Source: Clostridiales bacterium (GTDB lineage Bacteria > Bacillota > Clostridia > Oscillospirales > Oscillospiraceae). Taken from it: 64,000 nucleotides of DNA. Positions 33,395 through 41,418 of the stretch are shown here, in pieces; positions within the stretch are counted from its first letter, which is position 1, and every line of letters begins with the position of its first letter. The notes beneath the pieces were generated by a model. That model ran no database searches. It was not told the DNA's origin and saw nothing but the letters and a program-made list of their open reading frames with translations. The stretch lies in NCBI GenBank assembly GCA_019418025.1, contig DYCR01000002.1:1-64000 (forward strand). The letters run 5' to 3'. A program made the position numbers and the translations under genes.

Positions 33395-33423
33395 TTGACA
33401 AATAGGAAATGGCATGGTATATT
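33395..33423 (+). promoter_or_regulatory. Promoter of the 5S-tRNA operon
   Basis: A perfect -35 TTGACA (33395-33400), a 17-base spacer and TATATT (33418-33423). Transcription would start near 33430, about 25 bases before the mature 5S end. Confidence 0.9.
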
Positions 33424-33454
33424 AACTGAGCTGTCAGCGAACAGCACAAAACAA

Positions 33455-33569
33455 GTTGGTTTTGATTGTGGTGAGGGTCCACCTGTTCCCATCCCGAACA
33501 CAGCAGTTAAGCTCACTTACGCCGACGATAGTTGCCTGGTGACGGGCCGTGAAAATAGGTAATGCCAAC
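33455..33569 (+). rRNA. rrf: 5S ribosomal RNA
   Basis: The sequence contains the conserved 5S core TCCCATCCCGAACACAGCAG and GTTAAGC, with terminal GTTGG and CCAAC closing helix I. The length of about 115 bases is right. Ends are placed from helix I and may be off by a few bases. No 16S or 23S gene is attached: the operon consists of 5S followed by four tRNAs. Confidence 0.95.
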
Positions 33570-33577
33570 ATTTATAA

Positions 33578-33653
33578 TCCCCCTTAGCTCAGTCGGTAGA
33601 GCGACGGACTGTTAATCCGCAGGTCGTTGGTTCAAGTCCAACAGGGGGAGCCA
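33578..33653 (+). tRNA. tRNA-Asn (GTT)
   Basis: Cloverleaf with acceptor TCCCCCT/AGGGGGA, D-arm TAGCTCAGTCGGTAGAGC, anticodon loop CTGTTAA giving GTT, T-arm GGTTCAAGTCC and encoded CCA. It begins nine bases after the 5S 3' end. Confidence 0.97.
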
Positions 33654-33656
33654 TTT

Positions 33657-33733
33657 GGCCCGGTGGTGCAGTCGGTTAGCACGCCAGCCTGTCACGCTGG
33701 AGGTCGACGGTTCGAGTCCGTTCCGGGTCGCCA
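33657..33733 (+). tRNA. tRNA-Asp (GTC)
   Basis: Acceptor GGCCCGG/CCGGGTC (one G-U), anticodon loop CTGTCAC giving GTC, T-arm GGTTCGAGTCC and encoded CCA. Three bases separate it from tRNA-Asn. Confidence 0.97.
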
Positions 33734-33740
33734 TATTGCT

Positions 33741-33768
33741 ATTGAGCAGAGCGATTGCTCTGCTCAAT
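33741..33768 (+). repeat. Perfect hairpin between tRNA-Asp and tRNA-Phe
   Basis: ATTGAGCAGAGC and GCTCTGCTCAAT make a twelve-base perfect stem with a GATT loop, filling almost the whole 37-base spacer. There is no U-tract, so it is more likely a processing or stabilising element than a terminator. Confidence 0.75.
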
Positions 33769-33770
33769 AT

Positions 33771-33846
<76 letters not shown>

Positions 33847-33850
33847 AGAT

Positions 33851-33926
33851 GCGGGTGTAGCTCATCTGGTAGAGCGCCACCTTGCCAAGGTGGAGGTAGC
33901 GAGTTCGAGCCTCGTCACCCGCTCCA
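33851..33926 (+). tRNA. tRNA-Gly (GCC)
   Basis: Acceptor GCGGGTG/CACCCGC, anticodon loop TTGCCAA giving GCC, T-arm AGTTCGAGCCT and encoded CCA. It is the last gene of the operon and is followed at once by a terminator. Confidence 0.97.
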
Positions 33927-33956
33927 AAGACCCTGACATTTGTCAGGGTCTTTTTT
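33926..33956 (+). terminator. Terminator of the 5S-tRNA operon
   Basis: AAAGACCCTGAC and GTCAGGGTCTTT pair around ATTT and are followed by a run of six T counting the closing pairs. It starts at the last base of tRNA-Gly. Confidence 0.93.
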
Positions 33957-33971
33957 CTATTGAAACGATCA

Positions 33972-34175
33972 AAAGGCGTGCCACTTTGGCACGCCTTTGC
34001 TCAGCGTATTAAAGAGTTCTCAGGAGTTTGATGCTGAAGCGTTAAATAAAGTCAAAATCATGCTCCACAGGGGGATACCTTGACGAACATCCTGCTCAGG
34101 ATGAAAAAGCTGCCCGAAGGCCATCTCAGGGCTTTCGGGCAGTTTACAAAAGGCGTGCTGTTTCGGCACGCCTTT
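33972..34175. repeat. Cluster of three further terminator-like hairpins
   Basis: AAAGGCGTGCC/GGCACGCCTTT at 33972-33998 and AAAGGCGTGC/GCACGCCTTT at 34148-34175 are near copies 176 bp apart. Between them, at about 34108-34144, CTGCCCGAA/TTCGGGCAG with an inner GCC/GGC forms a third hairpin with A/T flanks. The last two can end the DprA-like gene on the minus strand. The 110 bp between hairpins 1 and 2 has no supported gene but could be a small RNA unit. Confidence 0.6.
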
Positions 34176-34239
34176 GTTATATGCTGTGTGGGTATGGCTG
34201 ATTGGGATGCTGACCGGCAAAATCGTGATAGGGCCATCT

Positions 34240-35136
34240 TTACGGTGCGGTGAACAGGGATATCTGAGGCAGACAGAGCAGGGAAAAGTCTTGAAGGGCC
34301 TCCACATCAATGAGGACCGCTCCACGGTCCTGCAAGGCCATTGCAGAGGCTGATCCGTCGTTGAAGCAGTAAAGAGGACTCCAGCTGTTTCGCAGATTTT
34401 TGACAGAACCATCCCATGTACCCCCTGTTCCCAGTTCGCACTGGGCCACTAAGGTGCATTCGCCCAGTGCATGGATGACACGGTTCCGGCTGAGGGCACG
34501 GAATGCGGTGAATGAGAGGTCATAGCTGTCCTCGCAGAGGTACAGTGTGGAATCACGGACTGTTTTTTCAGAAAGGGTGTCAGCGATGACGCTGATCACG
34601 CTGCCTCCGTGCTGAATGCAGGAATCTTGAGCTGTTGAATCCGAGCCTTTTGCATTTCCGGAAATCAGGTTCAGCCCCTGCCTTGCGGCCTGTGTGCCGC
34701 CTTCCTCGGCAAAATATCGGTTTTCAGGTGCCAGCAGGCGGCTGCCCACGAGACCGACACCGGAGGCAGAAAGAATGCTGACCTCCCCCTTGTACCACAG
34801 ACATGGGGGAGCATCATCCCCAAGGCGCTGCCGCAGAAGCTGAGGATATTGGGGGCTGATTCTGGTCAGAGGATAGCAGCCCATAGCGGAACCTCTTTCA
34901 AGGTAGTGCTCCAGAAGCGCTTGGTCATCCATCAGAGAGACGATGCGCTCAGCGTCATCCCTGCCATAGCCCAGAGCGATCAGATCCGAAGTGGTCAGAT
35001 CACGGGACTCATATTGTCTGGCGCAGCTGCGCACACGTTGGGACAAACGGCGGAATTGGGGGACGGTCAGAGGCTTGCGATTCGGATTTCCCAGATGCGA
35101 GGTCAGCAGCAGTAAACCGTACTCAATATCAGTCAA
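34240..35136 (-). CDS. DprA/Smf-like DNA-processing protein (divergent)
   Basis: The 298-residue protein has a helical N-terminal part (1-95) and a Rossmann-like DprA core: GLVGSRLLAPENRYFAEE, LNLISGNAKGSDSTAQ in place of the usual VSGxAxGIDxxAH, and SRNRVIHALGE matching PxRNRIISGLS. Key positions are kept but altered, so it is a diverged paralogue rather than a standard natural-transformation DprA. DprA loads RecA on single-stranded DNA; relatives also appear in defence loci. The start is a TTG at 35136 (TTGA) overlapping the helicase stop, with AGAGG upstream, so the two are translationally coupled. Confidence 0.8.
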   Translation of the reverse strand: MTDIEYGLLLLTSHLGNPNRKPLTVPQFRRLSQRVRSCARQYESRDLTTSDLIALGYGRDDAERIVSLMDDQALLEHYLERGSAMGCYPLTRISPQYPQLLRQRLGDDAPPCLWYKGEVSILSASGVGLVGSRLLAPENRYFAEEGGTQAARQGLNLISGNAKGSDSTAQDSCIQHGGSVISVIADTLSEKTVRDSTLYLCEDSYDLSFTAFRALSRNRVIHALGECTLVAQCELGTGGTWDGSVKNLRNSWSPLYCFNDGSASAMALQDRGAVLIDVEALQDFSLLCLPQISLFTAP

Positions 35137-36323
35137 CGGAATCGCCTCTTCACAGGAGCGGGAGTTTTAACAACTTCCTCGGTAAGGGTACCGTCATCGG
35201 CAAGGAGCATGGGCTTGACAGTATAGTTTGAGAATTTAGCGATTTCGTCCAGCTTGGCTTTTTCGGGGAAATTGCCGAGGATGTTCCATGCCTGTCCCTT
35301 GCGCTTGGCACGGCCTGTTCTGCCGATGCGGTGGACGTAGTATTCGTTTTCCTCGGGAATATCGAAGTTGATGACGCAGTCCACGTCGTCCACGTCGATC
35401 CCTCGGGAGGCAACATCGGTGGCAATGAGGATCGGCAGCTTTCCGCTGCGATAGCGCTGCATGGTCTTTTCCCGCTGATTCTGGCGGATATCCCCGTGGA
35501 GGCAGTCACACTCCAGTCCTGCGCGCTGAAAGTCGTCAGACAGCCGCTGACACATGTGCTTGGTGTTGCAGAAAACGATCACCCGCTCAAAGCCCTGCGT
35601 CTTGATCAGGCGCAGAGCGGTTTCGGCCTTGGCAAGGGGGGAGACGGTCAGGGAGAACTGGTCGATATCGGGACGATCCTCCTTGCTTGGCTCAATGGTG
35701 ATCTCGACCTCGTCACGCTGATACATCCAGCTGACGGTCATGACCTCCTGAGAAATGGTTGCAGAGAACAGGCCCAGATTTCTGCGGTTTTTTACTTTTT
35801 CAATGATCTTTGTCACATCCTTGAAAAAGCCCATATCCAGCATCCGGTCGGCCTCGTCCAGAACAACGGTCTGGATCTTGTCCAGACGGATGGTCTTGCG
35901 GTTGTAGTGATCCATCAGGCGGCCGGGGGTGGCTACCACGATCTGGGGCTTGCGCTCCAGCTGCTTGATCTGCGCTCCGATGCCGGCGCCGCCATACAGC
36001 ACCGCTACGCGGATGTTTTTGAAATAGGTCAGAAGTCCCCGCAGCTCGTCACCGATCTGAATGGCAAGCTCGCGGGTGGGGGCAAGGACCAGACCCTGCA
36101 CCTGTTCGTTCTGGGGGTCGATATGCTCGATCATGGGGATGCCGAAGGCAAAGGTCTTGCCGGTACCGGTGGGCGCCTTTGCGATGACATCCTTCCACTG
36201 CATGAACTGGGGGATGGCTTCGGCCTGAATGGTGGTGGGGTAACCGTACCCCTTTTTCTCCAAAGCTTTCAGCATGGAATCGCTCAATCCCAGCTGCTGA
36301 AAAGTAATGTTTGTTTCAGTCAT
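35133..36323 (-). CDS. DEAD-box RNA helicase
   Basis: A 396-residue helicase with all motifs: Q motif (FQQLGLSDSMLKAL...TTIQAEAIP), APTGTGKT, PTRELA, TPGR, DEAD in VLDEADRMLD, SAT in LFSATI, VFCNT, DVASRGIDV and HRIGRTGR. It lacks the long basic C-terminal tail of CshA/DbpA, ending soon after the core in PVKRRFR. Members remodel RNA in ribosome assembly and decay. The ATG at 36323 follows AAAAGGA; it is the first gene of a two-gene unit with the DprA-like gene. Confidence 0.95.
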   Translation of the reverse strand: MTETNITFQQLGLSDSMLKALEKKGYGYPTTIQAEAIPQFMQWKDVIAKAPTGTGKTFAFGIPMIEHIDPQNEQVQGLVLAPTRELAIQIGDELRGLLTYFKNIRVAVLYGGAGIGAQIKQLERKPQIVVATPGRLMDHYNRKTIRLDKIQTVVLDEADRMLDMGFFKDVTKIIEKVKNRRNLGLFSATISQEVMTVSWMYQRDEVEITIEPSKEDRPDIDQFSLTVSPLAKAETALRLIKTQGFERVIVFCNTKHMCQRLSDDFQRAGLECDCLHGDIRQNQREKTMQRYRSGKLPILIATDVASRGIDVDDVDCVINFDIPEENEYYVHRIGRTGRAKRKGQAWNILGNFPEKAKLDEIAKFSNYTVKPMLLADDGTLTEEVVKTPAPVKRRFR

Positions 36324-36446
36324 GATTTTGTTCCTTTTCCATATCACTAATCATGGCTATTCTATCAGTATTTCCGAATATTTGCAACCATTCCGCCGGG
36401 AGTTTGGGGTAAATATCAAATTTAAGAAAACATAAGGGGATTTTCG

Positions 36447-36475
36447 TGGACAAACCGCCTAAAATGTGCTATTGT
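36447..36475 (+). promoter_or_regulatory. Promoter of the tagA-like/tmk operon
   Basis: TGGACA (36447-36452), 17 bases and TATTGT (36470-36475) lie about 35 bp before the first start codon. Confidence 0.6.
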
Positions 36476-36510
36476 TATACGAAAAGTAAGATGGGAAAGG
36501 TGTGATAATT

Positions 36511-37242
36511 TTGCGGACAGATGTGATGGGGGTCGGCTTCGACAACCTTACAAAAGCAGAATTCATCCATCGGGCAGAATGTATGCTCGACCAACGCCAA
36601 AAGGGGTACTGCGTGACCCCCAATGCTGAAATCGTATACGAAGCGGTCCGTGATCCTGAGTTCCGTGGACTGCTGAACGGGGCCAGTCTGGTTCTGCCGG
36701 ACGGAGCCGGTGTTGTTTTGGGCGCAAAGATCCTGGGCACCCCCATGAAAGAGAAGGTTGCCGGCATCGAGTTCGGAGAGGAGATATGCAGTCTGCTGTC
36801 ACGACGGAGCGGCAGACTGTATCTTCTGGGCAGCAAGCCCGGGATCGCAGAGCTGGCAGGAAGAAAACTGGTTGAAAAATTCCCGGGACTGGTCATATGC
36901 GGTACGGCCGACGGTTATTTCAAGGACGAGGCAGCGGTGATCGACCGGATCAATGAAGCAAAGCCGGATGTCGTGTTTGTATGTCTGGGGGCGCCGAAGC
37001 AGGAGAAATTCATCAAGGCTCATTTTGATGAGATGGACGCCACGCTGATGCTTGGCTTGGGCGGCAGTCTGGACGGCTATGCCGGGACGGTTCAGCGGGC
37101 CCCAAAGTGGATGATCGACCTGAGCCTCGAGTGGCTGTACCGGCTGATCAAGGAACCGAAGCGCATCGGGCGGATGATGCGCCTGCCGAAATTTGTTTTG
37201 ATTTGCTTCAGGGAAAAGATGCGGAGGAAGAAAAATGGGTAA
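36511..37242 (+). CDS. WecG/TagA/CpsF-family glycosyltransferase
   Basis: The 243-residue enzyme shows the family strings TPNAEIVYEAVRDPEF, LPDGAGVVLGAK and VFVCLGAPKQEKFI, ending in LSLEWLYRLIKEPKR. Members transfer ManNAc or a related sugar to an undecaprenyl-linked acceptor in teichoic acid or polysaccharide synthesis at the membrane. I favour a TTG start at 36511, ten bases after GGGAAAGG; the GTG at 36502 is too close to that site. The end overlaps tmk by eight bases. Confidence 0.92.
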   Translation: MRTDVMGVGFDNLTKAEFIHRAECMLDQRQKGYCVTPNAEIVYEAVRDPEFRGLLNGASLVLPDGAGVVLGAKILGTPMKEKVAGIEFGEEICSLLSRRSGRLYLLGSKPGIAELAGRKLVEKFPGLVICGTADGYFKDEAAVIDRINEAKPDVVFVCLGAPKQEKFIKAHFDEMDATLMLGLGGSLDGYAGTVQRAPKWMIDLSLEWLYRLIKEPKRIGRMMRLPKFVLICFREKMRRKKNG

Positions 37243-37903
37243 ACTGATTGTCATAGAGGGAACAGACGGCTCAGGAAAGTCTACCCAGTTTCGCAAACTG
37301 ACTGAGCGCATGGAGGCCGAGGGCAGAGCCTTTCGCAGGATCGTGTTTCCCCAGTATCAGGAGGAAAGCTCGGCACTGATCCGCATGTATCTGGGCGGGG
37401 CCTTTGGGGATAAGCCCTCTGATGTCAATGCCTATGCGGCATCGTCGTTTTACGCGGCAGACCGCTATGCCTCTTATAAAAAGGTGTGGGGCGAATGGTA
37501 TGAAAAGGGCGGTGTGGTCCTTGCAGACCGGTACACCACCTCCAATGCGGTCCATCAGGCATCGAAGGAGCCGGAGGAGAAGCAGCAGGAGTTTTTGAGC
37601 TGGCTGTATGATTTTGAATATAATCGGCTTGGACTGCCCAGACCGGATGCGGTGATCTATCTGGATGTTCCCACCGAATACACTCAACAGATGATGCGGG
37701 GGCGTGAAGCCGCCACCGGAACCAGCGCCGACATCCATGAGCAGGATATGCAGTATCTGGCAACCTGCCGAAAAATGGGAAGAGCGGCCGCCGGATTTTA
37801 TGGCTGGACCGTGATCGACTGTGTGACAGATGGGAAGATGCGCTCGGTGGAGGATATCCACGAGGAGATCTACCGCCATGTGAAAAGCAGTTTGGAGGAA
37901 TGA
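37235..37903 (+). CDS. tmk: Thymidylate kinase
   Basis: A 222-residue kinase with the P-loop EGTDGSGKST (8-17), the DR motif in LADRYTTSN, and the lid region around MRGREAATG. It phosphorylates dTMP to dTDP. The sequence has VFPQYQEESSALIRMYLGG, closer to the long clostridial type than to the E. coli one. It overlaps the glycosyltransferase and is followed three bases later by a PfpI-family gene. Confidence 0.95.
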   Translation: MGKLIVIEGTDGSGKSTQFRKLTERMEAEGRAFRRIVFPQYQEESSALIRMYLGGAFGDKPSDVNAYAASSFYAADRYASYKKVWGEWYEKGGVVLADRYTTSNAVHQASKEPEEKQQEFLSWLYDFEYNRLGLPRPDAVIYLDVPTEYTQQMMRGREAATGTSADIHEQDMQYLATCRKMGRAAAGFYGWTVIDCVTDGKMRSVEDIHEEIYRHVKSSLEE

Positions 37904-37906
37904 GTT

Positions 37907-38449
37907 ATGATTTACGTATTGCTTGGAACTGGATTTGAAGAAATGGAGGCTTTGACCCCAGTGGATCTGCTCCGCAGGGCGGGGATGCAGGTGCGCACGG
38001 TGGGCCTGAATGGGAAAACCATTTACGGCAGCCACCAAATCGGCGTGGAAGCGGACATCCTTCCGGATGAGCTGAATGCGTCTGATGCTGAGATGATCGT
38101 TGTCCCCGGGGGCTTAGGCGGTGTGGAATCCATCCGCGGGTGCAGCCGGGCGATGGAGTCCATTAAGACTGTGTATGAAAATGGAAAGCTGGTGGCGGCG
38201 ATCTGCGCCGGCCCAACGGTGCTGGCGGATCTTGGCATTATGGAGCAGAGAAAAGCCACCTGCTATCCCACCTGCCGTTCGGGGATGTCCGGCGCCCATG
38301 TGGCAGAGGATGCAGCGGTAGTCCGTGATGGCAATATCATCACGGGAACCTCGGCAGGCTGCGCCGTCAAATTTTCACTGGCACTGATCGAGGCTTTGGC
38401 CGGAGAAGAGACTGCCCGCCAAATTCGGGAGCAGATCGTCATTCGGTGA
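37907..38449 (+). CDS. DJ-1/PfpI (YajL/ThiJ) family protein
   Basis: A 180-residue protein with the DJ-1 plan: GFEEMEA near 6-12 with the conserved acidic residue, VPGGLGG, and the nucleophile elbow AAICAGPTVLADLG with the reactive Cys. The SAGCAVKFSLALIEAL end is typical of the YajL/DJ-1 branch. Proposed activities are glyoxalase III and protein deglycase, both debated. It sits in an operon between tmk and mltG. Confidence 0.94.
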   Translation: MIYVLLGTGFEEMEALTPVDLLRRAGMQVRTVGLNGKTIYGSHQIGVEADILPDELNASDAEMIVVPGGLGGVESIRGCSRAMESIKTVYENGKLVAAICAGPTVLADLGIMEQRKATCYPTCRSGMSGAHVAEDAAVVRDGNIITGTSAGCAVKFSLALIEALAGEETARQIREQIVIR

Positions 38450-38469
38450 CAGGGCGAAAGGAGAACATT

Positions 38470-39969
38470 ATGGACGAGAACAACATCAATGACCGTGATT
38501 CAGAACGTCTGACAGGCACGGATGATTATACGGGGACACTGCCTGATCTGAAGGACTTTGACGACAGCGGCGTATTGCCCTATGAATCGATGGATGTGGA
38601 TGAGCTGCTTGAGGATGCCAGAATGTACGCAGAGATGGAGCCTCTGGAGCGTACTCCGCAGGAGCAGCCTGAGCCCTTCCGGGATGAAGCGTATCGGGAT
38701 ACCTTTGGAACGGGGGAGGAGCTGCGTCAGCTGCTGTCAGATGAGCCTCAGGAACCGGAGAAGCCTGAGCAGTCTGAACCCGAGGATGAGCCGATCCGAC
38801 GCGTCAACCAAGCAGAGGAGATCCCCATGCGGAAGGGGCGGCCGAAGCGAAAGGACCGTTATGGCATGCTGGGCATTCCGCATATTCTGGTTACCTGCTT
38901 CTGGCTGGTCATCGTCATTGCCATCGGCGTATCTATGGGCAGAGTGATCTGGGTCTGCGCATCGGACGTGCTGGCATTCGGCCGTGAGGAAAAGATCGTT
39001 GAGGTGCGCATCAACAATGAGGACACACTCAACGATATCACGAATAAGCTTTATGATGCCGGCCTGATCCGTTATCCCGGATTGTTCAAGCTGTATGCAG
39101 GGTTTACCGATGCACGTGAGGATATCGGCTCGGGCAACTTTGAATTGAATACACTTTATGACTACCATGCATTGGTGGATTCCATGAACAACTATTCCTT
39201 CGACCGGGAAAAGGTAACGGTCCAGATCCCGGAGGGCTATACCTGTGCGCAGATCTTCAAGCTTCTGGAGGAAAAGGGTGTCTGTTCCGTGGAGGATCTG
39301 GAAAACTACGCCAAGGACGGCGAACTGGATGAATACTGGTTCCTTGAGGGCGTGGACCGAGGCAGCAAATACTCTCTGGAGGGTTTCTTGTTCCCGGATA
39401 CCTACGAATTTTATGTCAATACCAGTGCAAAGCGGGTTCTGGAGAAGCTGTTGGACAATTTTGAGACAAAGTTCGACGAGAAGATGCAGGAGAAGGTTGA
39501 AGCACTGAATGAGCGCTTTGCGGCCAGATTGAAGAAAAACGGATACAGTGAGGAATACATTCAGGAGCATAAGCTATCCCTACGGGATGTCATCACCATC
39601 GCATCGATGATCGAGAAGGAAACCGCCGGCAATGACGAGAGCTATGATATTTCCTCGGTCATCTACAACCGACTGTCTGATGAAGATAAGTGGCCGTATC
39701 TGAACATTGATGCAGCACTGCTGTATGCGATCGGTCACCGTGAGGAGATCACCGCTGAGGATAAAAATGCGGACACTCCTTACAATACTTACAAATATCC
39801 CGGACTGATTCCCGGTCCCATCGCAAACCCCGGTATCAACAGCATGAAAGCTGCACTGGAACCCAACGATACGGGTTATTATTTCTACGCACTGGACCCG
39901 GACAGCGGGGAGCATCATTTTTCAAAAAACTTGGAAGAGCACAATGCATTCCTGGAAAGTATAGGGTAA
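38470..39969 (+). CDS. mltG: Endolytic transglycosylase MltG with acidic N-terminal extension
   Basis: The 499-residue protein has a long cytoplasmic acidic region (1-about 125, rich in Asp/Glu/Pro), a single membrane helix (about 140-160), a LysM-like segment with VQIPEGYTCAQIF, and the YceG/MltG catalytic domain with LEGFLFPDTYEF and the catalytic Glu in SMIEKETAG. MltG cuts nascent glycan strands next to the membrane and so sets their length. The extension makes it about 150 residues longer than the E. coli enzyme. AGGAG precedes the ATG at 38470. Confidence 0.95.
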   Translation: MDENNINDRDSERLTGTDDYTGTLPDLKDFDDSGVLPYESMDVDELLEDARMYAEMEPLERTPQEQPEPFRDEAYRDTFGTGEELRQLLSDEPQEPEKPEQSEPEDEPIRRVNQAEEIPMRKGRPKRKDRYGMLGIPHILVTCFWLVIVIAIGVSMGRVIWVCASDVLAFGREEKIVEVRINNEDTLNDITNKLYDAGLIRYPGLFKLYAGFTDAREDIGSGNFELNTLYDYHALVDSMNNYSFDREKVTVQIPEGYTCAQIFKLLEEKGVCSVEDLENYAKDGELDEYWFLEGVDRGSKYSLEGFLFPDTYEFYVNTSAKRVLEKLLDNFETKFDEKMQEKVEALNERFAARLKKNGYSEEYIQEHKLSLRDVITIASMIEKETAGNDESYDISSVIYNRLSDEDKWPYLNIDAALLYAIGHREEITAEDKNADTPYNTYKYPGLIPGPIANPGINSMKAALEPNDTGYYFYALDPDSGEHHFSKNLEEHNAFLESIG

Positions 39970-39973
39970 GAAA

Positions 39974-41191
39974 ATGGAAAAACTTGAATTACTTAGTCCT
40001 GCCGGAGACATGGAACGTCTGGAAATGGCGGTTCTTTACGGTGCAGATTCTGTATATCTGGCGGGAACAAGCTTTGGAATGCGTTCGTTTGCGGGCAATT
40101 TCTCTCCGGACGAGTTGACCAAGGCCGTGAAATACGCCCATGACCACGGGGTCAAGGTGCATGTGACGGTCAACACCATGCCTCGCAATGACGAGGTCGT
40201 CAGCCTGCCGGAGCATCTGGAGCAGCTGGATGCAGCAGGGGTGGATGCCCTGATCCTCGCGGATCTGGGAGCATTTACAATGGCGGGCAAATATGCCCCC
40301 CATTGCATCCGCCATGTTTCGACGCAGCAGTCCATTTCCAACTATGAGTGCGCCCAGAGTTGGTTTGATCTGGGGGCAAAGCGTGTGGTTCTGGCTCGGG
40401 AGCTGAGCCTTGAGGAAATCCGCGTCATTCGGGAAAAGACCTCCAAAGAACTGGAGATCGAAACCTTTGGTCACGGTGCCATGTGCGTCAGCTACTCCGG
40501 CAGATGCCTGCTGTCCAATTACATGACAGGCCGGGACGCCAACCGAGGCTCCTGCGCACAGCCCTGCCGTTATCAGTATGCCTTGATGGAGGAAAAACGC
40601 CCGGGTGAGTATTTCCCCGTGTTTGAGGACGAGGGCGGCACCTACATTATGAACTCCCGTGATATGTGCATGATCGATCATATTGACGACCTGATGGATG
40701 CGGGCGTGGACTGCATCAAGATCGAGGGCAGAGCAAAATCTGCATATTATGCAGCCATCGTGACCGGAGCGTATCGCCATGTGATCGACGATGTTGCGGC
40801 AGGCAGACCGGTCGATCCGGTATGGCGTGATGAAGTCGAGCATGTTTCCCACAGAAATTACTGCACCGGTTTTTATTATGGAGAGGCCGGTCTGTACACG
40901 GATCATTCCCGCTACATCCGCCAGTGGCAGATTTGTGCGATCGTGGAAAGCTGCGACGATCAGGGCGTGGCAACCTGCTCTCTGCGCAATAAGTTTGCAA
41001 AGGGAGATGTGTTGGAGATCGTGGGACCGGATAAGCGGCCTATGACCTTCACGGTTCCCCAGATGTACGATGCGCAGCAGGCACCCGTAGACGAGCCCAG
41101 AACCCCGCAGATGGTGTTCACCGTTCAGCTGCCTGAGCCTGTTCCTGCAAAATCGATCCTGAGAAGAGCAGTGGATCTATCCGCCAAATAA
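39974..41191 (+). CDS. Peptidase U32 family protein (TrhP/RlhA-like)
   Basis: A 405-residue U32 protein with the family signature FGHGAMCVSYSGRCLLSNY and the following DANRGSCAQPCRYQY, which carry the cysteines for a probable iron-sulfur cluster. U32 proteins such as TrhP and RlhA hydroxylate tRNA U34 or a 23S cytidine; the old peptidase label is misleading. It begins four bases after the mltG stop and ends the operon. Confidence 0.93.
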   Translation: MEKLELLSPAGDMERLEMAVLYGADSVYLAGTSFGMRSFAGNFSPDELTKAVKYAHDHGVKVHVTVNTMPRNDEVVSLPEHLEQLDAAGVDALILADLGAFTMAGKYAPHCIRHVSTQQSISNYECAQSWFDLGAKRVVLARELSLEEIRVIREKTSKELEIETFGHGAMCVSYSGRCLLSNYMTGRDANRGSCAQPCRYQYALMEEKRPGEYFPVFEDEGGTYIMNSRDMCMIDHIDDLMDAGVDCIKIEGRAKSAYYAAIVTGAYRHVIDDVAAGRPVDPVWRDEVEHVSHRNYCTGFYYGEAGLYTDHSRYIRQWQICAIVESCDDQGVATCSLRNKFAKGDVLEIVGPDKRPMTFTVPQMYDAQQAPVDEPRTPQMVFTVQLPEPVPAKSILRRAVDLSAK

Positions 41192-41326
41192 GGCAAGACC
41201 CTCGGCGGTGGATCTCATGCTGACGGTCGTAACGTGTATGCACCTTGTGGCCTATAAACAGTATGCTCGTAAAGATCGTGCAGAAAACAGCAAGTAGTGA
41301 ACGTTCAGTTTATCTGGAAAATATAA

Positions 41327-41363
41327 AAAATGGAGTGTATCAAAGCTTGATACACTCCATTTT
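41327..41363. terminator. Bidirectional terminator between U32 and PLP-lyase genes
   Basis: AAAATGGAGTGTATCA and TGATACACTCCATTTT form a perfect sixteen-base stem with a short AAGCT-type centre. It lies between two convergent genes; the flanking A and T runs suit both directions. Confidence 0.88.
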
Positions 41364-41418
41364 GCTTTATCAGTGTTCCTGAACATCCCCGCGGGATGAA
41401 TCCGTTTTTTGTGTTACG

